Shown here: in pieces, positions 8,490 through 16,255 of the stretch
Position numbering within the stretch: position 1 is the stretch's first letter
Layout of the letters: the number at the start of each line of letters is the position of its first letter
Assembly (NCBI GenBank): GCA_900318065.1
Contig: ONIY01000036.1
Coordinates: forward strand, 1-36,021
DNA length: 36,021 nucleotides
Direction: 5' to 3'
Source: an uncultured Prevotellaceae bacterium
GTDB lineage: Bacteria > Bacteroidota > Bacteroidia > Bacteroidales > Muribaculaceae
Notes under the pieces: model-generated
Databases searched by the model: none
The model's input: the letters and a program-made list of their open reading frames with translations, nothing else
Told to the model about the DNA's origin: nothing
Position numbers and translations under genes: made by a program

Positions 8490-8666
8490 CTGTGCATTAT
8501 GCATTGAAAGAAGGCGCAGCCTCGATTGTGCATTATGAATTGTGCATTGTGCATTATAAAGAGTCTTCTCCGATCTCCGATCTCCGATCCTCAATCCTCG
8601 CGCCGCAGGCGCTACTTAACCCTTTACACTTAATCTTTCTCTCCGATCCCCGATCCTCGATCCCCC
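8490..8666. repeat. Intergenic degenerate short tandem repeats
   Basis: This stretch holds TGCATTATG-type repeats (8490-8560), then repeats of CTCCGATC/CCTCAATC (8568-8600), a CGCCGCAGGCGC palindrome, an ACTTAA..TTACACTTAA tract, and again CGATCC repeats to 8664. The same order of parts recurs at 30685-30765. No gene is seen. Confidence 0.6.
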
Positions 8667-8669
8667 TGA

Positions 8670-9803
8670 CTAAAGCGGCATAGTATAGGCGCGGCGGCGC
8701 TTGTTGAGCACGGTATCAAAGTATTGCCACTGCTTCTGCACCATTTCGTTGTGCTCGAGTTCGTGGCTGCTCTCGGCCCATTTATAACCCAACTTGAAGA
8801 AGCAGGGAAGAAGGTCGGTAAAGAGCAGCGAGTTCACGCCCTTGCTCTGATATTCGGGCTTGACGGCCACGAGCAGCAGGTCGACGGTGTCGTTCTTCTT
8901 GAACGCCTTGAGCAGGTGATACCAGCCAAAGGGGAACATGCGACCGCGGTTCTTTATCAAGGCCTTAGAAAGCGATGGGATGGCGATTCCCACGCCCACC
9001 AGCTCGCGGGTGTCGTTCTTGATGATGAGCGACAGGTCGTCGAGTGGCAGGTAGGGCAGGTACATCTTGATATAGTGCTCAATCTGCTTCTCGCTCAGTT
9101 GAGAGTAGCCAAAGAGGTTCTCAAACGCCTCATTGATGAGACGGAAAATCGCCTGGCCATAGTCGGCAACGAGCTGCTTGCGGTTGGTGTACTTTATGTT
9201 GTCAACATTAAAGCGCTTCTTCACGATGTCGCTAATGCGTTGCATCTTCTCGGGTATCTCATCGGGCACCTTGATGTGGAACTCCACCCAGTCAACGTCT
9301 TTCACCATTCCCATGCGCTCAAACTGCTTGGGGTAGTAGTCATAGTTGTAGATGGTGGCATTGGTGCCCACCTCGTCATATCCCATCACTAGGCAGCCCT
9401 CAGGATCCATATCGGTGAATCCCAGCGGGCCGGTTATCTCGGTCATGCCTTTTTCCTTGAGCCATTTTTTCACGGGTTCAAAGAGAGCATCAACCACCTC
9501 GTCATCGTCGATAAAGTCGACCCAGCCAAAGCGGCCCTCCTTCTTGTTGTGAGACTCGTTAAAGCGGTGGTTGATGATGCCAGCAATGCGCCCCACGGGC
9601 TTGCCGTCGCGATAGGCCATGTAATAGACACTCTCGCAGAACTCAAACGCGGGGTTCTTCTCGGGCATCAACGTGCCCACCTCGTCGCTGATGAACGCTG
9701 GCACATAGCACTTGCTATCACGGTAAAGAACATCGATAGGATACTTCACATACTTTGTCAGTTCCTTCTTGGTAGGTTCTATTTTTCTTATTTCTACTGA
9801 CAT
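8670..9803 (-). CDS. GNAT-superfamily-like protein, 377 aa
   Basis: The protein starts MSVEIRKIEPTKKELTKYVK and has two acetyltransferase-like parts. The first (about 50-160) includes AYRDGKPVGRIAGIIN and ITGPLGFTDMDPEG. The second (about 200-370) includes LVGVGIAIPSLSKAL and VKPEYQSKGVNSLLF, the last resembling the GNAT acetyl-CoA loop (Q/R-x-x-G-x-G/N). It is a known conserved Bacteroidales family of about 375 residues whose substrate is unknown to me. No signal peptide or membrane segment is seen, so it is probably cytoplasmic. A -7 box lies 30 bp upstream. The gene may be co-transcribed with pgi, although repeats separate them. Assignment to the GNAT fold is moderately sure; function is not assigned. 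Confidence 0.75.
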   Translation of the reverse strand: MSVEIRKIEPTKKELTKYVKYPIDVLYRDSKCYVPAFISDEVGTLMPEKNPAFEFCESVYYMAYRDGKPVGRIAGIINHRFNESHNKKEGRFGWVDFIDDDEVVDALFEPVKKWLKEKGMTEITGPLGFTDMDPEGCLVMGYDEVGTNATIYNYDYYPKQFERMGMVKDVDWVEFHIKVPDEIPEKMQRISDIVKKRFNVDNIKYTNRKQLVADYGQAIFRLINEAFENLFGYSQLSEKQIEHYIKMYLPYLPLDDLSLIIKNDTRELVGVGIAIPSLSKALIKNRGRMFPFGWYHLLKAFKKNDTVDLLLVAVKPEYQSKGVNSLLFTDLLPCFFKLGYKWAESSHELEHNEMVQKQWQYFDTVLNKRRRAYTMPL

Positions 9804-9832
9804 AATTTTTTTGTTTTATTTCTTACTGACTG

Positions 9833-9840
9833 CAAAGATA
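9833..9840 (-). promoter_or_regulatory. -7 box for the GNAT-like gene
   Basis: The reverse strand reads TATCTTTG, a perfect TAnnTTTG -7 element, 30 bp upstream of the ATG at 9803. The -33 element is not clear. Confidence 0.5.
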
Positions 9841-10010
9841 CATTATTTATAGAAAACCGCCACACATTCACCTCATTATTTTATTGTGTGATGCTTGTGA
9901 CACTAGTGCAACAACAACGATTTTGATACAACATAGTTGGCTATTTTTGTCTCATTTCAGGCATTTTTTTGAAAAAAAGGAAAATTTCGCGTAAAAAATA
10001 CACAATTTTC

Positions 10011-10041
10011 TTGCACATATAAAAAGTTCTTACTACTTTTG
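10011..10041 (+). promoter_or_regulatory. Promoter of the A1S_2505/DUF1810 gene
   Basis: TTG (10011-10013), 20 bp, then TACTTTTG (10034-10041) fits the Bacteroidetes consensus. The leader to the gene is about 95 nt long and contains a possible 7-codon frame starting at ATG 10081. The rest of 9841-10142 is AT-rich with nothing else seen. Confidence 0.6.
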
Positions 10042-10148
10042 CGGTGTAAATATCACACAAACCATATAAAGAAGCAAAAATGATGAATGTCAATGTTCAT
10101 TAAAATAGAGATGGCAGAAGTCGATATAGTTACACAAAAACAATGTTT

Positions 10149-11201
10149 ATGAAGATTACAGTATTTAAGTTTGAAACAGTCAATGGCAAGAAGACAGGCA
10201 AGTCATTTGGCTTTTATTTGGACCCTAAGGAGATGGCGGCTTATAGAACAAAAGGTGCTCTTCAAAATCAGATTGATGAATATGTAGTCAAGAGCGGAAT
10301 ATTCAAGAAAGAAGAATTGAAAGACCTTAAGTACAACGGCATGAAAGAGTTCCTGGTCGAATGGAAGAAGCAACTGGAGATATCGAAAGCCGAAAAACAG
10401 GCAAAGCTCGAAGTCTCCACCAATAATCCAGAAAGCCGTATCACACCCGACAACATCACTCGCCTTGCAGCCAATGAGGTGTTCGTCTTTGGGTCAAACG
10501 AGCAAGGACTTCACTATGGCGGTGCTGCTAAAACTGCAGTAGAAAAATTTGGAGCCATTATGGGCCAAGGCAATGGACTGCAGGGAAAGAGTTATGCTAT
10601 CCCTTCCATGAGTGGCTTAGGCGTGATGAGTCAATATGTTGAGGAGTTCTGCGAGTTTGCCGAGGCTCATCCTGAGAAACATTTTCTTGTCACCGAGATA
10701 GGTTGTGGCATAGCCGGCCACACCGTTGCTGAGGTTGCTCCACTCTTTGAGATATGTCGTGATGTAGAAAACATTTCACTTCCAGCCTCCTTCTGGGCCG
10801 TCACCGGCAAGACACCCGCCAAGGAATATGATTTAGACCGATTCTTGGCGGCCCAAAGCGCAAAGTATGAAATTGCACTCGACGAAATAAGAAATGGTCG
10901 CAAATGCAGTGATTGGATTTGGTTCATCTTCCCACAGCAGAAAGGACCTGGGCATAGCCTAAACACTCTATATTATGCCCTAGATGGTGTTGATGAGGCG
11001 CGCGCCTACCTGGCGCACCCAATTCTTGGCGCGAGACTGAGGGAAATATTAGAAGCATTGCTCACCCACAAGGGCAAACGAGATATTGAAACCATAATGC
11101 CTAAAAACATCGATGTAACGAAACTCCAATCATGCTTGAATCTCTTTAAACGTGTATCACCTAACGATATCTTTCAAGAAGTGCTTGATGCCTTCTTTTA
11201 A
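10149..11201 (+). CDS. Three-part protein: unknown N-terminus, A1S_2505-like domain, DUF1810 domain
   Basis: The protein has 350 residues from MKITVFKF; an ATG two codons upstream (10143) is equally possible, and neither has a ribosome-binding site. Residues about 1-95 are charged and helical, of unknown family. Residues about 96-215 match the phage-associated A1S_2505-type family: RITPDNITRLAANEVFVFGS, then GLHYGGAAKTA, FGAIMGQGNGLQGKSYAIPS and TEIGCGIAGH. The glycine-rich loops recall macro domains, but that relation is inference. Residues about 228-350 are DUF1810: LDRFLAAQSAKYEIALDEIR, GRKCSDWIWFIFPQ, EARAYLAHPILGARLREI and LKLF-like CLNLFKRV. This is one of the few rightward genes. It has its own promoter and terminator, so it is an independent unit. 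A role in ADP-ribose or NAD metabolism, or in phage conflict, is a guess from the domain types. Confidence 0.8.
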   Translation: MKITVFKFETVNGKKTGKSFGFYLDPKEMAAYRTKGALQNQIDEYVVKSGIFKKEELKDLKYNGMKEFLVEWKKQLEISKAEKQAKLEVSTNNPESRITPDNITRLAANEVFVFGSNEQGLHYGGAAKTAVEKFGAIMGQGNGLQGKSYAIPSMSGLGVMSQYVEEFCEFAEAHPEKHFLVTEIGCGIAGHTVAEVAPLFEICRDVENISLPASFWAVTGKTPAKEYDLDRFLAAQSAKYEIALDEIRNGRKCSDWIWFIFPQQKGPGHSLNTLYYALDGVDEARAYLAHPILGARLREILEALLTHKGKRDIETIMPKNIDVTKLQSCLNLFKRVSPNDIFQEVLDAFF

Positions 11202-11223
11202 AAGACCAGTTTGTGCTAGATAA

Positions 11224-11262
11224 AAATCCCGCCACAGGACATTTTGAGCCTGGGCGGGATTT
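11224..11262. terminator. Strong bidirectional terminator
   Basis: AAATCCCGCC (11224-11233) pairs with GGCGGGATTT (11253-11262), with CAGG/CCTG extending the stem inward. T-rich tracts follow on both strands. It lies between the convergent 10149 gene and the rubrerythrin gene and can serve both. Confidence 0.85.
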
Positions 11263-11286
11263 GTTTTGAAAAGGAGAGAATACTGA

Positions 11287-11786
11287 TTAATAGTTCTCGG
11301 CCTTGATTTGGAAATAGGATTGTGGATGGTTGCACACGGGGCACACCTCAGGAGCCTTCTTGCCCACCACGATGTGACCGCAGTTGCTGCAGTGCCAAAT
11401 CACGTCGCCGTCGCGAGAGAACACCACTTCGTCCTCGATGTTCTTCAACAGCTTGCGGTAGCGCCGGCAATCTCGGTGAAGCCTTCTTCTTCGGCCTCGC
11501 GTGCCATGCGGTCATACATGTCGGTCCACTCAAAGTTCTCGCCGGCAGCGGCAGCTGCGAGGTTCTCGGTAGTGGCCTTAATAGCTCCGCCTTCCAGATA
11601 TTTGAACCACATCTTGGCGTGCTCTTTCTCGTTCTTGGCGGTCTCCTCAAAGATGGCAGCTATCTGTACATAGCCATCTTTCTTAGCCTTGCTGGCAAAG
11701 TAGTCATACTTGTTGCGAGCCATCGACTCTCCAGCAAATGCGTCGAGTAGATTTTTCTCAGTTTTGGTGCCTTTTAATTCTTTCAT
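11287..11786 (-). pseudogene. rbr: Rubrerythrin, internal deletion with frameshift
   Basis: Rubrerythrins are non-haem di-iron peroxidases that reduce hydrogen peroxide in anaerobes. The 5' frame (to about 11462) starts MKELKGTKTEKNLLDAFAGE and carries the first ferritin-like pair, including NEKEHAKMW. It then reaches EEEGFTEIA. There it should continue with a second helix bearing an EKxHE iron motif. Instead the frame shifts, and the C-terminus resumes in the next frame: RYRKLLKNIED, then a rubredoxin-like site WHCSNCGH...CPVCNHPQSYF, ending at 11287. About 15 residues are lost, by a deletion of about 44 nt. The intact frame makes only 113 residues and lacks half the di-iron ligands and the whole rubredoxin domain, so it is very unlikely to work. 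Confidence 0.88.
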
Positions 11787-11880
11787 CTTGTTGTGTTATT
11801 TTAAAGTGAATAATAAATTTTCGGGGATCGGGGATGGTGGATCGAGGATGGGAGATTGGGGATGGGAAATCGATGGCTTT

Positions 11881-11903
11881 GTAGGGACAAGGCGTGCCTT
11901 GTC
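11881..11903. repeat. GTAGGGACAA palindrome, copy 1
   Basis: GGACAAGGC-GT-GCCTTGTCC is a perfect 9-bp stem preceded by GTAG. It is related to copies at 13876 and 16160, with a paired C/G exchange in the stem. It sits amid degenerate GGGATCG/GGATGG and GTCCTTT repeats that fill 11819-11975. Confidence 0.75.
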
Positions 11904-11964
11904 CGCCCCGCGGCGCGAGCATTCGAGCAGTCGTCCTTTGTCCTTCGTCCTTTGTCCTTTGTCT

Positions 11965-13674
11965 TTAGTCCTTCCTCTTCACTCCCATGCGGGCTTCTAC
12001 CACGTTGACAACATAGTCGCCCACTGTCTCGCACTCGTCGAAGAAGTCGCTGTACATCGTGCCTATAGCATAAGAGTACTTCTGGTCGTTAACCTCGCTG
12101 AAGTTCTCGGCCTTGTTCATGTCGCGGTAGTTGTCGATCTCGTTCTCGATGTTGTAGGCTCGGTTGATATCGCTGTTTTCCCTGTAGTTGACGAGTATCT
12201 TGTTCATCTCGGTGAGGCTATCGTCCACAAGCTCCATCATGGTTTTCATGTTCTTGATCTGGTAGCCCGAGAATTGCTCCTTGCCTGAGCGGTAGCGGTT
12301 GATGATGCGCGCTATCTTGTAGCAGCTGTCGCCAATGCTCTCTATCTCAGAAATCTCGCGCAACATGGCACGCATCTTGGCCTTGGTCTCGTCGCTCAGG
12401 TGGGCATCGCTCACGTCGTGCAAGTAGTTGGCGATGTCTATCTCCATCTGGTCGCTGATTTCCTCATATTTCTCGATGCGGGAATAGAGCTTCACAAACT
12501 TGTCTTTGTCTTCCTCGTCAAGCAGGGAGCGCACCATGCCAAACATGCTCTGGATGCGTTCGCCAAAGGAGCGAATCTCCTTCTGTGCCTCGAGTACCGA
12601 GAGCTCGGGGGTCTTCATGATACCCGATGTGATGAAGTGCAGCTTGAAGTCGTCCTCTTCGTCCTGACGGCGGGGCTTGATAACGGCGCACACGAGTTTC
12701 TCAATTTGAGGAATGAACCAAATGAGGATGGCGGTGTTGGTGATATTGAATGCCGAGTGGAAACCGGCAAGCACTACCGAGATCTTGGCGAGATTGGCCT
12801 CGTAGCCGGGGTTGGCGGCTGTCATGTTCTGGTCAAAGCCTGCCAAGTCGCAAATGAGCCCAACAAACGGCTTGAGCAGGCACAGCGACCAGATGACACC
12901 TATCATGTTGTAGGTGAAGTGGGCGAGTGCTGCGCGCCGGGCTTGCACGTTGGCACCCATGGCAGCGATGTTGGCGGTAATGGTAGTTCCTATGTTCTCG
13001 CCCAGCACGAGCATGATACCTTGAGTGATGCTCATCACGCCAGTGGAGCACAATATCATGGTGATTGCCATCATGGCTGCCGACGACTGCACACACAGCG
13101 TGAGCACACTACCTATCACCAGGAAGAGCAGGTAGCTCCACATTGAGCTGCCAAACTGCGAGAAGAACGCCATGATGCTGTCGCGCATCGCGGGGTCGCT
13201 GGCAAACGAGGTGCCGGTTTCCTTCAGTGTGCCCAGTCCCAGGAACAGGAACGCCACACCAAAGAGGAAGTCGCCTATCACGCGACGCTTCTTCATGTAT
13301 ATCAAGATGATGCCTATGAAAAAGGCGGGATATACAAAGTCGGTGATGTTGAACGAGAATCCCAGACTCATAATCCACGCCGTGACGGTGGTTCCAATGT
13401 TGGCTCCCATAATAACCGAGATGGCCTGGATTAGGGTCAACAGTCCGGCGTTGACAAACGAAACGGTCATCAGCGTGGTGGCTGTAGAACTTTGTACGGC
13501 AGCCGTCACGGCAACACCAGTGAGCATTCCGGTGAAACGGTTGGTGGTCATAGCGCCAAGAACGCGGCGCAACTGCGGGCCTGCCAACTTTTGAAGGCTC
13601 TCGCTCATGGATTTCATACCAAACATGAGCAGGGCAAGCGAGCCAATTAATTTGAATACTACCCAGATAGACAT
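11965..13674 (-). CDS. Na/Pi cotransporter family protein (NptA-like) with PhoU-like tail
   Basis: This 569-residue inner-membrane protein starts MSIWVVFKLIGSLALLMFGM. Two inverted Na/Pi-cotransporter repeats are visible, each with the QSS motif: AAVQSSTATTLMTVSFVNAG (about residue 59) and CVQSSAAMMAITMIL (about 202). Each has a G-x-NIGTT signature (GANIGTTVTAW, GENIGTTITAN). Eight or nine hydrophobic segments span about 1-330. From about 345 the chain is soluble and helical, and resembles PhoU (LEAQKEIRSFGERI, EIESIGDSCYKIARI, ECETVGDYVVNVVEA). The likely role is sodium-driven phosphate uptake or efflux, with the PhoU-like tail as regulator. The gene has its own -7 box and is followed by repeats. 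No damage is seen. Confidence 0.92.
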   Translation of the reverse strand: MSIWVVFKLIGSLALLMFGMKSMSESLQKLAGPQLRRVLGAMTTNRFTGMLTGVAVTAAVQSSTATTLMTVSFVNAGLLTLIQAISVIMGANIGTTVTAWIMSLGFSFNITDFVYPAFFIGIILIYMKKRRVIGDFLFGVAFLFLGLGTLKETGTSFASDPAMRDSIMAFFSQFGSSMWSYLLFLVIGSVLTLCVQSSAAMMAITMILCSTGVMSITQGIMLVLGENIGTTITANIAAMGANVQARRAALAHFTYNMIGVIWSLCLLKPFVGLICDLAGFDQNMTAANPGYEANLAKISVVLAGFHSAFNITNTAILIWFIPQIEKLVCAVIKPRRQDEEDDFKLHFITSGIMKTPELSVLEAQKEIRSFGERIQSMFGMVRSLLDEEDKDKFVKLYSRIEKYEEISDQMEIDIANYLHDVSDAHLSDETKAKMRAMLREISEIESIGDSCYKIARIINRYRSGKEQFSGYQIKNMKTMMELVDDSLTEMNKILVNYRENSDINRAYNIENEIDNYRDMNKAENFSEVNDQKYSYAIGTMYSDFFDECETVGDYVVNVVEARMGVKRKD

Positions 13675-13719
13675 ATAATATTTGATTAAATGATTATGCG
13701 GTTAGGCGATATTGTGGTG

Positions 13720-13727
13720 CAAATATA
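13720..13727 (-). promoter_or_regulatory. -7 box for the Na/Pi cotransporter gene
   Basis: The reverse strand reads TATATTTG (TAnnTTTG), 46 bp upstream of the ATG. No good TTTG is seen at the expected -33 position. Confidence 0.45.
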
Positions 13728-13875
13728 GTAATAATTAATGACTTTTTATTAATTGTGGGAGTAATTTATTCAAACATTGATGTTTCTAAGGGTTCTAAGG
13801 GTGAGTTGGGGCTCTTGCAAAAGCGGGTTGTTCCCGCAACTGCTGGTGTTGCAAAAGGTTGTAAATGTGTCAATG

Positions 13876-13898
13876 TAGGGACAACGCGTGCGTTGTCC
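13876..13898. repeat. GTAGGGACAA palindrome, copy 2
   Basis: GGACAACGC-GT-GCGTTGTCC forms a perfect stem preceded by GTAG. The 431-bp gap 13675-14105 has no gene. It also carries GGTGTTGCAAAA repeats (13845, 13945) and an imperfect inverted repeat built from AAACCAC and CAGATTAA (13974-14072). Confidence 0.75.
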
Positions 13899-14105
13899 GA
13901 AAAGGGCAAACCAGCTGATTATCAAATGTCTGCTCACAGCTGCAGGTGTTGCAAAACTTCAACTAAAATAAAAACCACAAATTAAACAGATTAATCGGAT
14001 TTTTTAATCTTCTGAAACACAGAATAATGAAAAAATAGAAAATCTGTTTAATCTGAAAAATCGGTGGTTTATTTAGTTTTTCAACAGGTTCTTAGGGCGA
14101 GGCCC

Positions 14106-16070
14106 TTATCGTGCAATGAGGCGGTTCTCGTTCATGCGGTTCATGTATTGCTGGATGAGGGCCTTGAGCTGGCGTTCCATGGTGGCTTGCTCGGGCACGC
14201 GGCCGGCAAGGTTGGTGCGCAGCATGGGGTCGCTCTTGAAGCGGTAGACGGCCTTGACTTTCTTGCCATCGTGCTGGAGCAGGTAGTCGCCACTGATGTA
14301 CTGGTAGATGCCGTTATTGTAGTTGAAGGCCCAGGTGGCAGAGGCGGGGGTGTGGGTCATGTCGCAACCAAAGGCGAGGTAGGGCTTGTCATATCCCAGG
14401 ATTCCCATGATGGTGGGCATGATGTTTGCCTGCTGCATCACCACGTCGTCGCGCACGGCGGCTGCCACGCTGCCATCGGGGGTGAAGAAGGCGATGGGGA
14501 TGCTGTACAGGCCCAGGTCGGTCTTATACTCGGCGTGGGAGGCTTGGTTGGTGTGGTCGGCAGTTATCACAAAGAGGGTGTTCTTGTACCATGGTTGCTG
14601 TGCGGCCTTCTCAAAGAAGTGCTTGAGGGCCTGGTCGGTGTAGCGCACGCACTTGTGGATGGGGTGGCCGCCCTCCTCGGGGTACTGCTGCTCAAGCTGC
14701 TCGGGCACCTTGAACGGGTGATGGCTCGAGGCGGTGAACACGGTTGCCAGGAACGGCTCTTTGTAGCCATTGAGGTTGCTGAGCATGAACTGGAGGAATG
14801 GGTCGTCCCATATTGCCCATGTTCCGTCGTAGTCGCGGTCGCCGTTGAAGTGGGGGTCGGCGTTAAACTCGGTGCGGCCCAGGTATTGCTTGTAGCCTGT
14901 GGTGCGGGCAAAGGCCTCGAAGCCCATTGAGCCGTTTTGCGCACCATGGAAGAATGCTGTCTTATAGCCCTTGCCGTCGAGCTGGCGTGCGAGTCCGCTC
15001 AGGTCGTTCATCGACGCGGGAGTGAGGAAGAACGGCTCTATCATCATGGGGATGCCTGAGAGTATCGACGGCATGGCATCGATGCTCTTGCGCCCGTTGG
15101 CATAGCTGTACTTGAAGGTGAGCGACTGGCTGAGCAGGGAGTCGAAGAATGGGGTGTAGCCCTTGTACTTGCCGCCGTCGAGGTGGTGGTTGAAGAAGCC
15201 TGTGTATTCTTTGCCAAAGCTTTCAATGATGATCACCACCACGTTCTTGGGGGTGAAGGTGGCTGAGTCGGTGGGATGGTGTACTGGAGTGTAGATGTGT
15301 TCGAGCTGGCTCTTGTCGTCGAAGTAGTGCGGGTCGCTGTACACGTTCTTGCCCAGGGTGCGCAGCAGCGAGAATGGGGTGTTGAGCACCAGGGCGGCAT
15401 CAACGGGACGGTCGACATACTGGTTGGCATTGCTCACGGTGATGGGGCGCACGGCATGTGCCAGGCCACCACGCATGCCGCCTATCACGGCAGGAACCAT
15501 AGCCACCAGGCTCACCACCATTGCCGCATAGTAGCGCCAGTTGCGACACTCGCGTGCCTCGAGTCGTGGCATGACATAGAGTTTCCACATGAGCCACACG
15601 AGTGCTATGGCAAGCAGCACAAGATACCAGTGTCGCAGCATCTCGGTGCCAAAGATGCCAGCGAGATTGCCCTCATGGCTAAACTCGCTGAACACCGTGC
15701 TGGTGGTGCGCCGGCTGGTATACTGGAAATACACTGCGTCCATGAGGTTCAGCACCAGCGTGATGGTATTGACAATGACGAAAACCCACTTGCACACTTT
15801 TTGGTATCCACGGCGTTCCTTCCAGTGAAGCGGCAGCATCATCATCACGATGTAGAGCACGCAGGTGTACATGATTGCCGAGGAGTCGAAGAAAAGCCCT
15901 CCCTTGAAAGCGCTTGCCAGCCCGGCAGCGTCAAGGCCTTGCGAGAAGATGCTGTGGTTCTCGAGGTAATAGGCAACGCGGGCCACAAGGTACAGGGCAT
16001 AGGCGATGAGCAGGTTTGCGACAACCGCCACAAGTGGAGCAAATGGAGATTTCAGTATCTTGGATTTCAT
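14106..16070 (-). CDS. LTA-synthase-like membrane sulfatase family protein
   Basis: The protein has 654 residues. Five or six transmembrane segments occupy about residues 10-225 (for example VVANLLIAYALYLVA and YLVLLAIALVWLMW), followed by a large extracytoplasmic alkaline-phosphatase-fold domain. The domain opens with NVVVIIIESFGKEYTGFFN, which holds the metal-binding Glu and the catalytic Thr position of LtaS-type enzymes. It also has YANGRKSIDAMPSILSGIP, FFHGAQNGSMGF, and ITADHTNQA (metal-binding D-H). In Gram-negative Bacteroidales such proteins are thought to transfer phosphoglycerol or phosphoethanolamine groups onto envelope glycans or lipids. The exact substrate cannot be told here. 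The gene stands between two repeat-rich gaps, with no clear promoter consensus. Confidence 0.88.
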   Translation of the reverse strand: MKSKILKSPFAPLVAVVANLLIAYALYLVARVAYYLENHSIFSQGLDAAGLASAFKGGLFFDSSAIMYTCVLYIVMMMLPLHWKERRGYQKVCKWVFVIVNTITLVLNLMDAVYFQYTSRRTTSTVFSEFSHEGNLAGIFGTEMLRHWYLVLLAIALVWLMWKLYVMPRLEARECRNWRYYAAMVVSLVAMVPAVIGGMRGGLAHAVRPITVSNANQYVDRPVDAALVLNTPFSLLRTLGKNVYSDPHYFDDKSQLEHIYTPVHHPTDSATFTPKNVVVIIIESFGKEYTGFFNHHLDGGKYKGYTPFFDSLLSQSLTFKYSYANGRKSIDAMPSILSGIPMMIEPFFLTPASMNDLSGLARQLDGKGYKTAFFHGAQNGSMGFEAFARTTGYKQYLGRTEFNADPHFNGDRDYDGTWAIWDDPFLQFMLSNLNGYKEPFLATVFTASSHHPFKVPEQLEQQYPEEGGHPIHKCVRYTDQALKHFFEKAAQQPWYKNTLFVITADHTNQASHAEYKTDLGLYSIPIAFFTPDGSVAAAVRDDVVMQQANIMPTIMGILGYDKPYLAFGCDMTHTPASATWAFNYNNGIYQYISGDYLLQHDGKKVKAVYRFKSDPMLRTNLAGRVPEQATMERQLKALIQQYMNRMNENRLIAR

Positions 16071-16159
16071 TGTTTTATAATAGAGACGTGTAATTTAAGT
16101 TTCTACAGAGGGGTGCTCACGCAACTGAGGCTGTTGCAAAAGTCCAAAATTCTCATTTT

Positions 16160-16186
16160 GTAGGGACAACGCGCGCGATGTCCCTA
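16160..16186. repeat. GTAGGGACAA palindrome, copy 3
   Basis: TAGGGACA (16161-16168) pairs perfectly with TGTCCCTA (16179-16186), with CGCGCG in the loop. It is preceded by a GCTGTTGCAAAAG repeat at 16131-16143. The 185-bp gap contains nothing else recognised. Confidence 0.75.
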
Positions 16187-16255
16187 CTTGGCGCAATTTC
16201 AACCTTTTGAAATAGCCTCCACCAAGCGACGATTGATTCACCAAAATCGCCGTTT

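Noticed and set aside
10081-10104. Seven-codon leader peptide MMNVNVH
   Set aside because: Too short to judge; no pairing leader or regulatory amino-acid run is visible.
12400-13146. Forward open frame opposite the Na/Pi cotransporter gene
   Set aside because: His-rich antisense shadow of a well-supported transporter gene.
14064-14930. Forward open frame of 288 codons opposite the LTA-synthase-like gene
   Set aside because: Val/Gly-rich shadow of the real reverse gene, with no family match.
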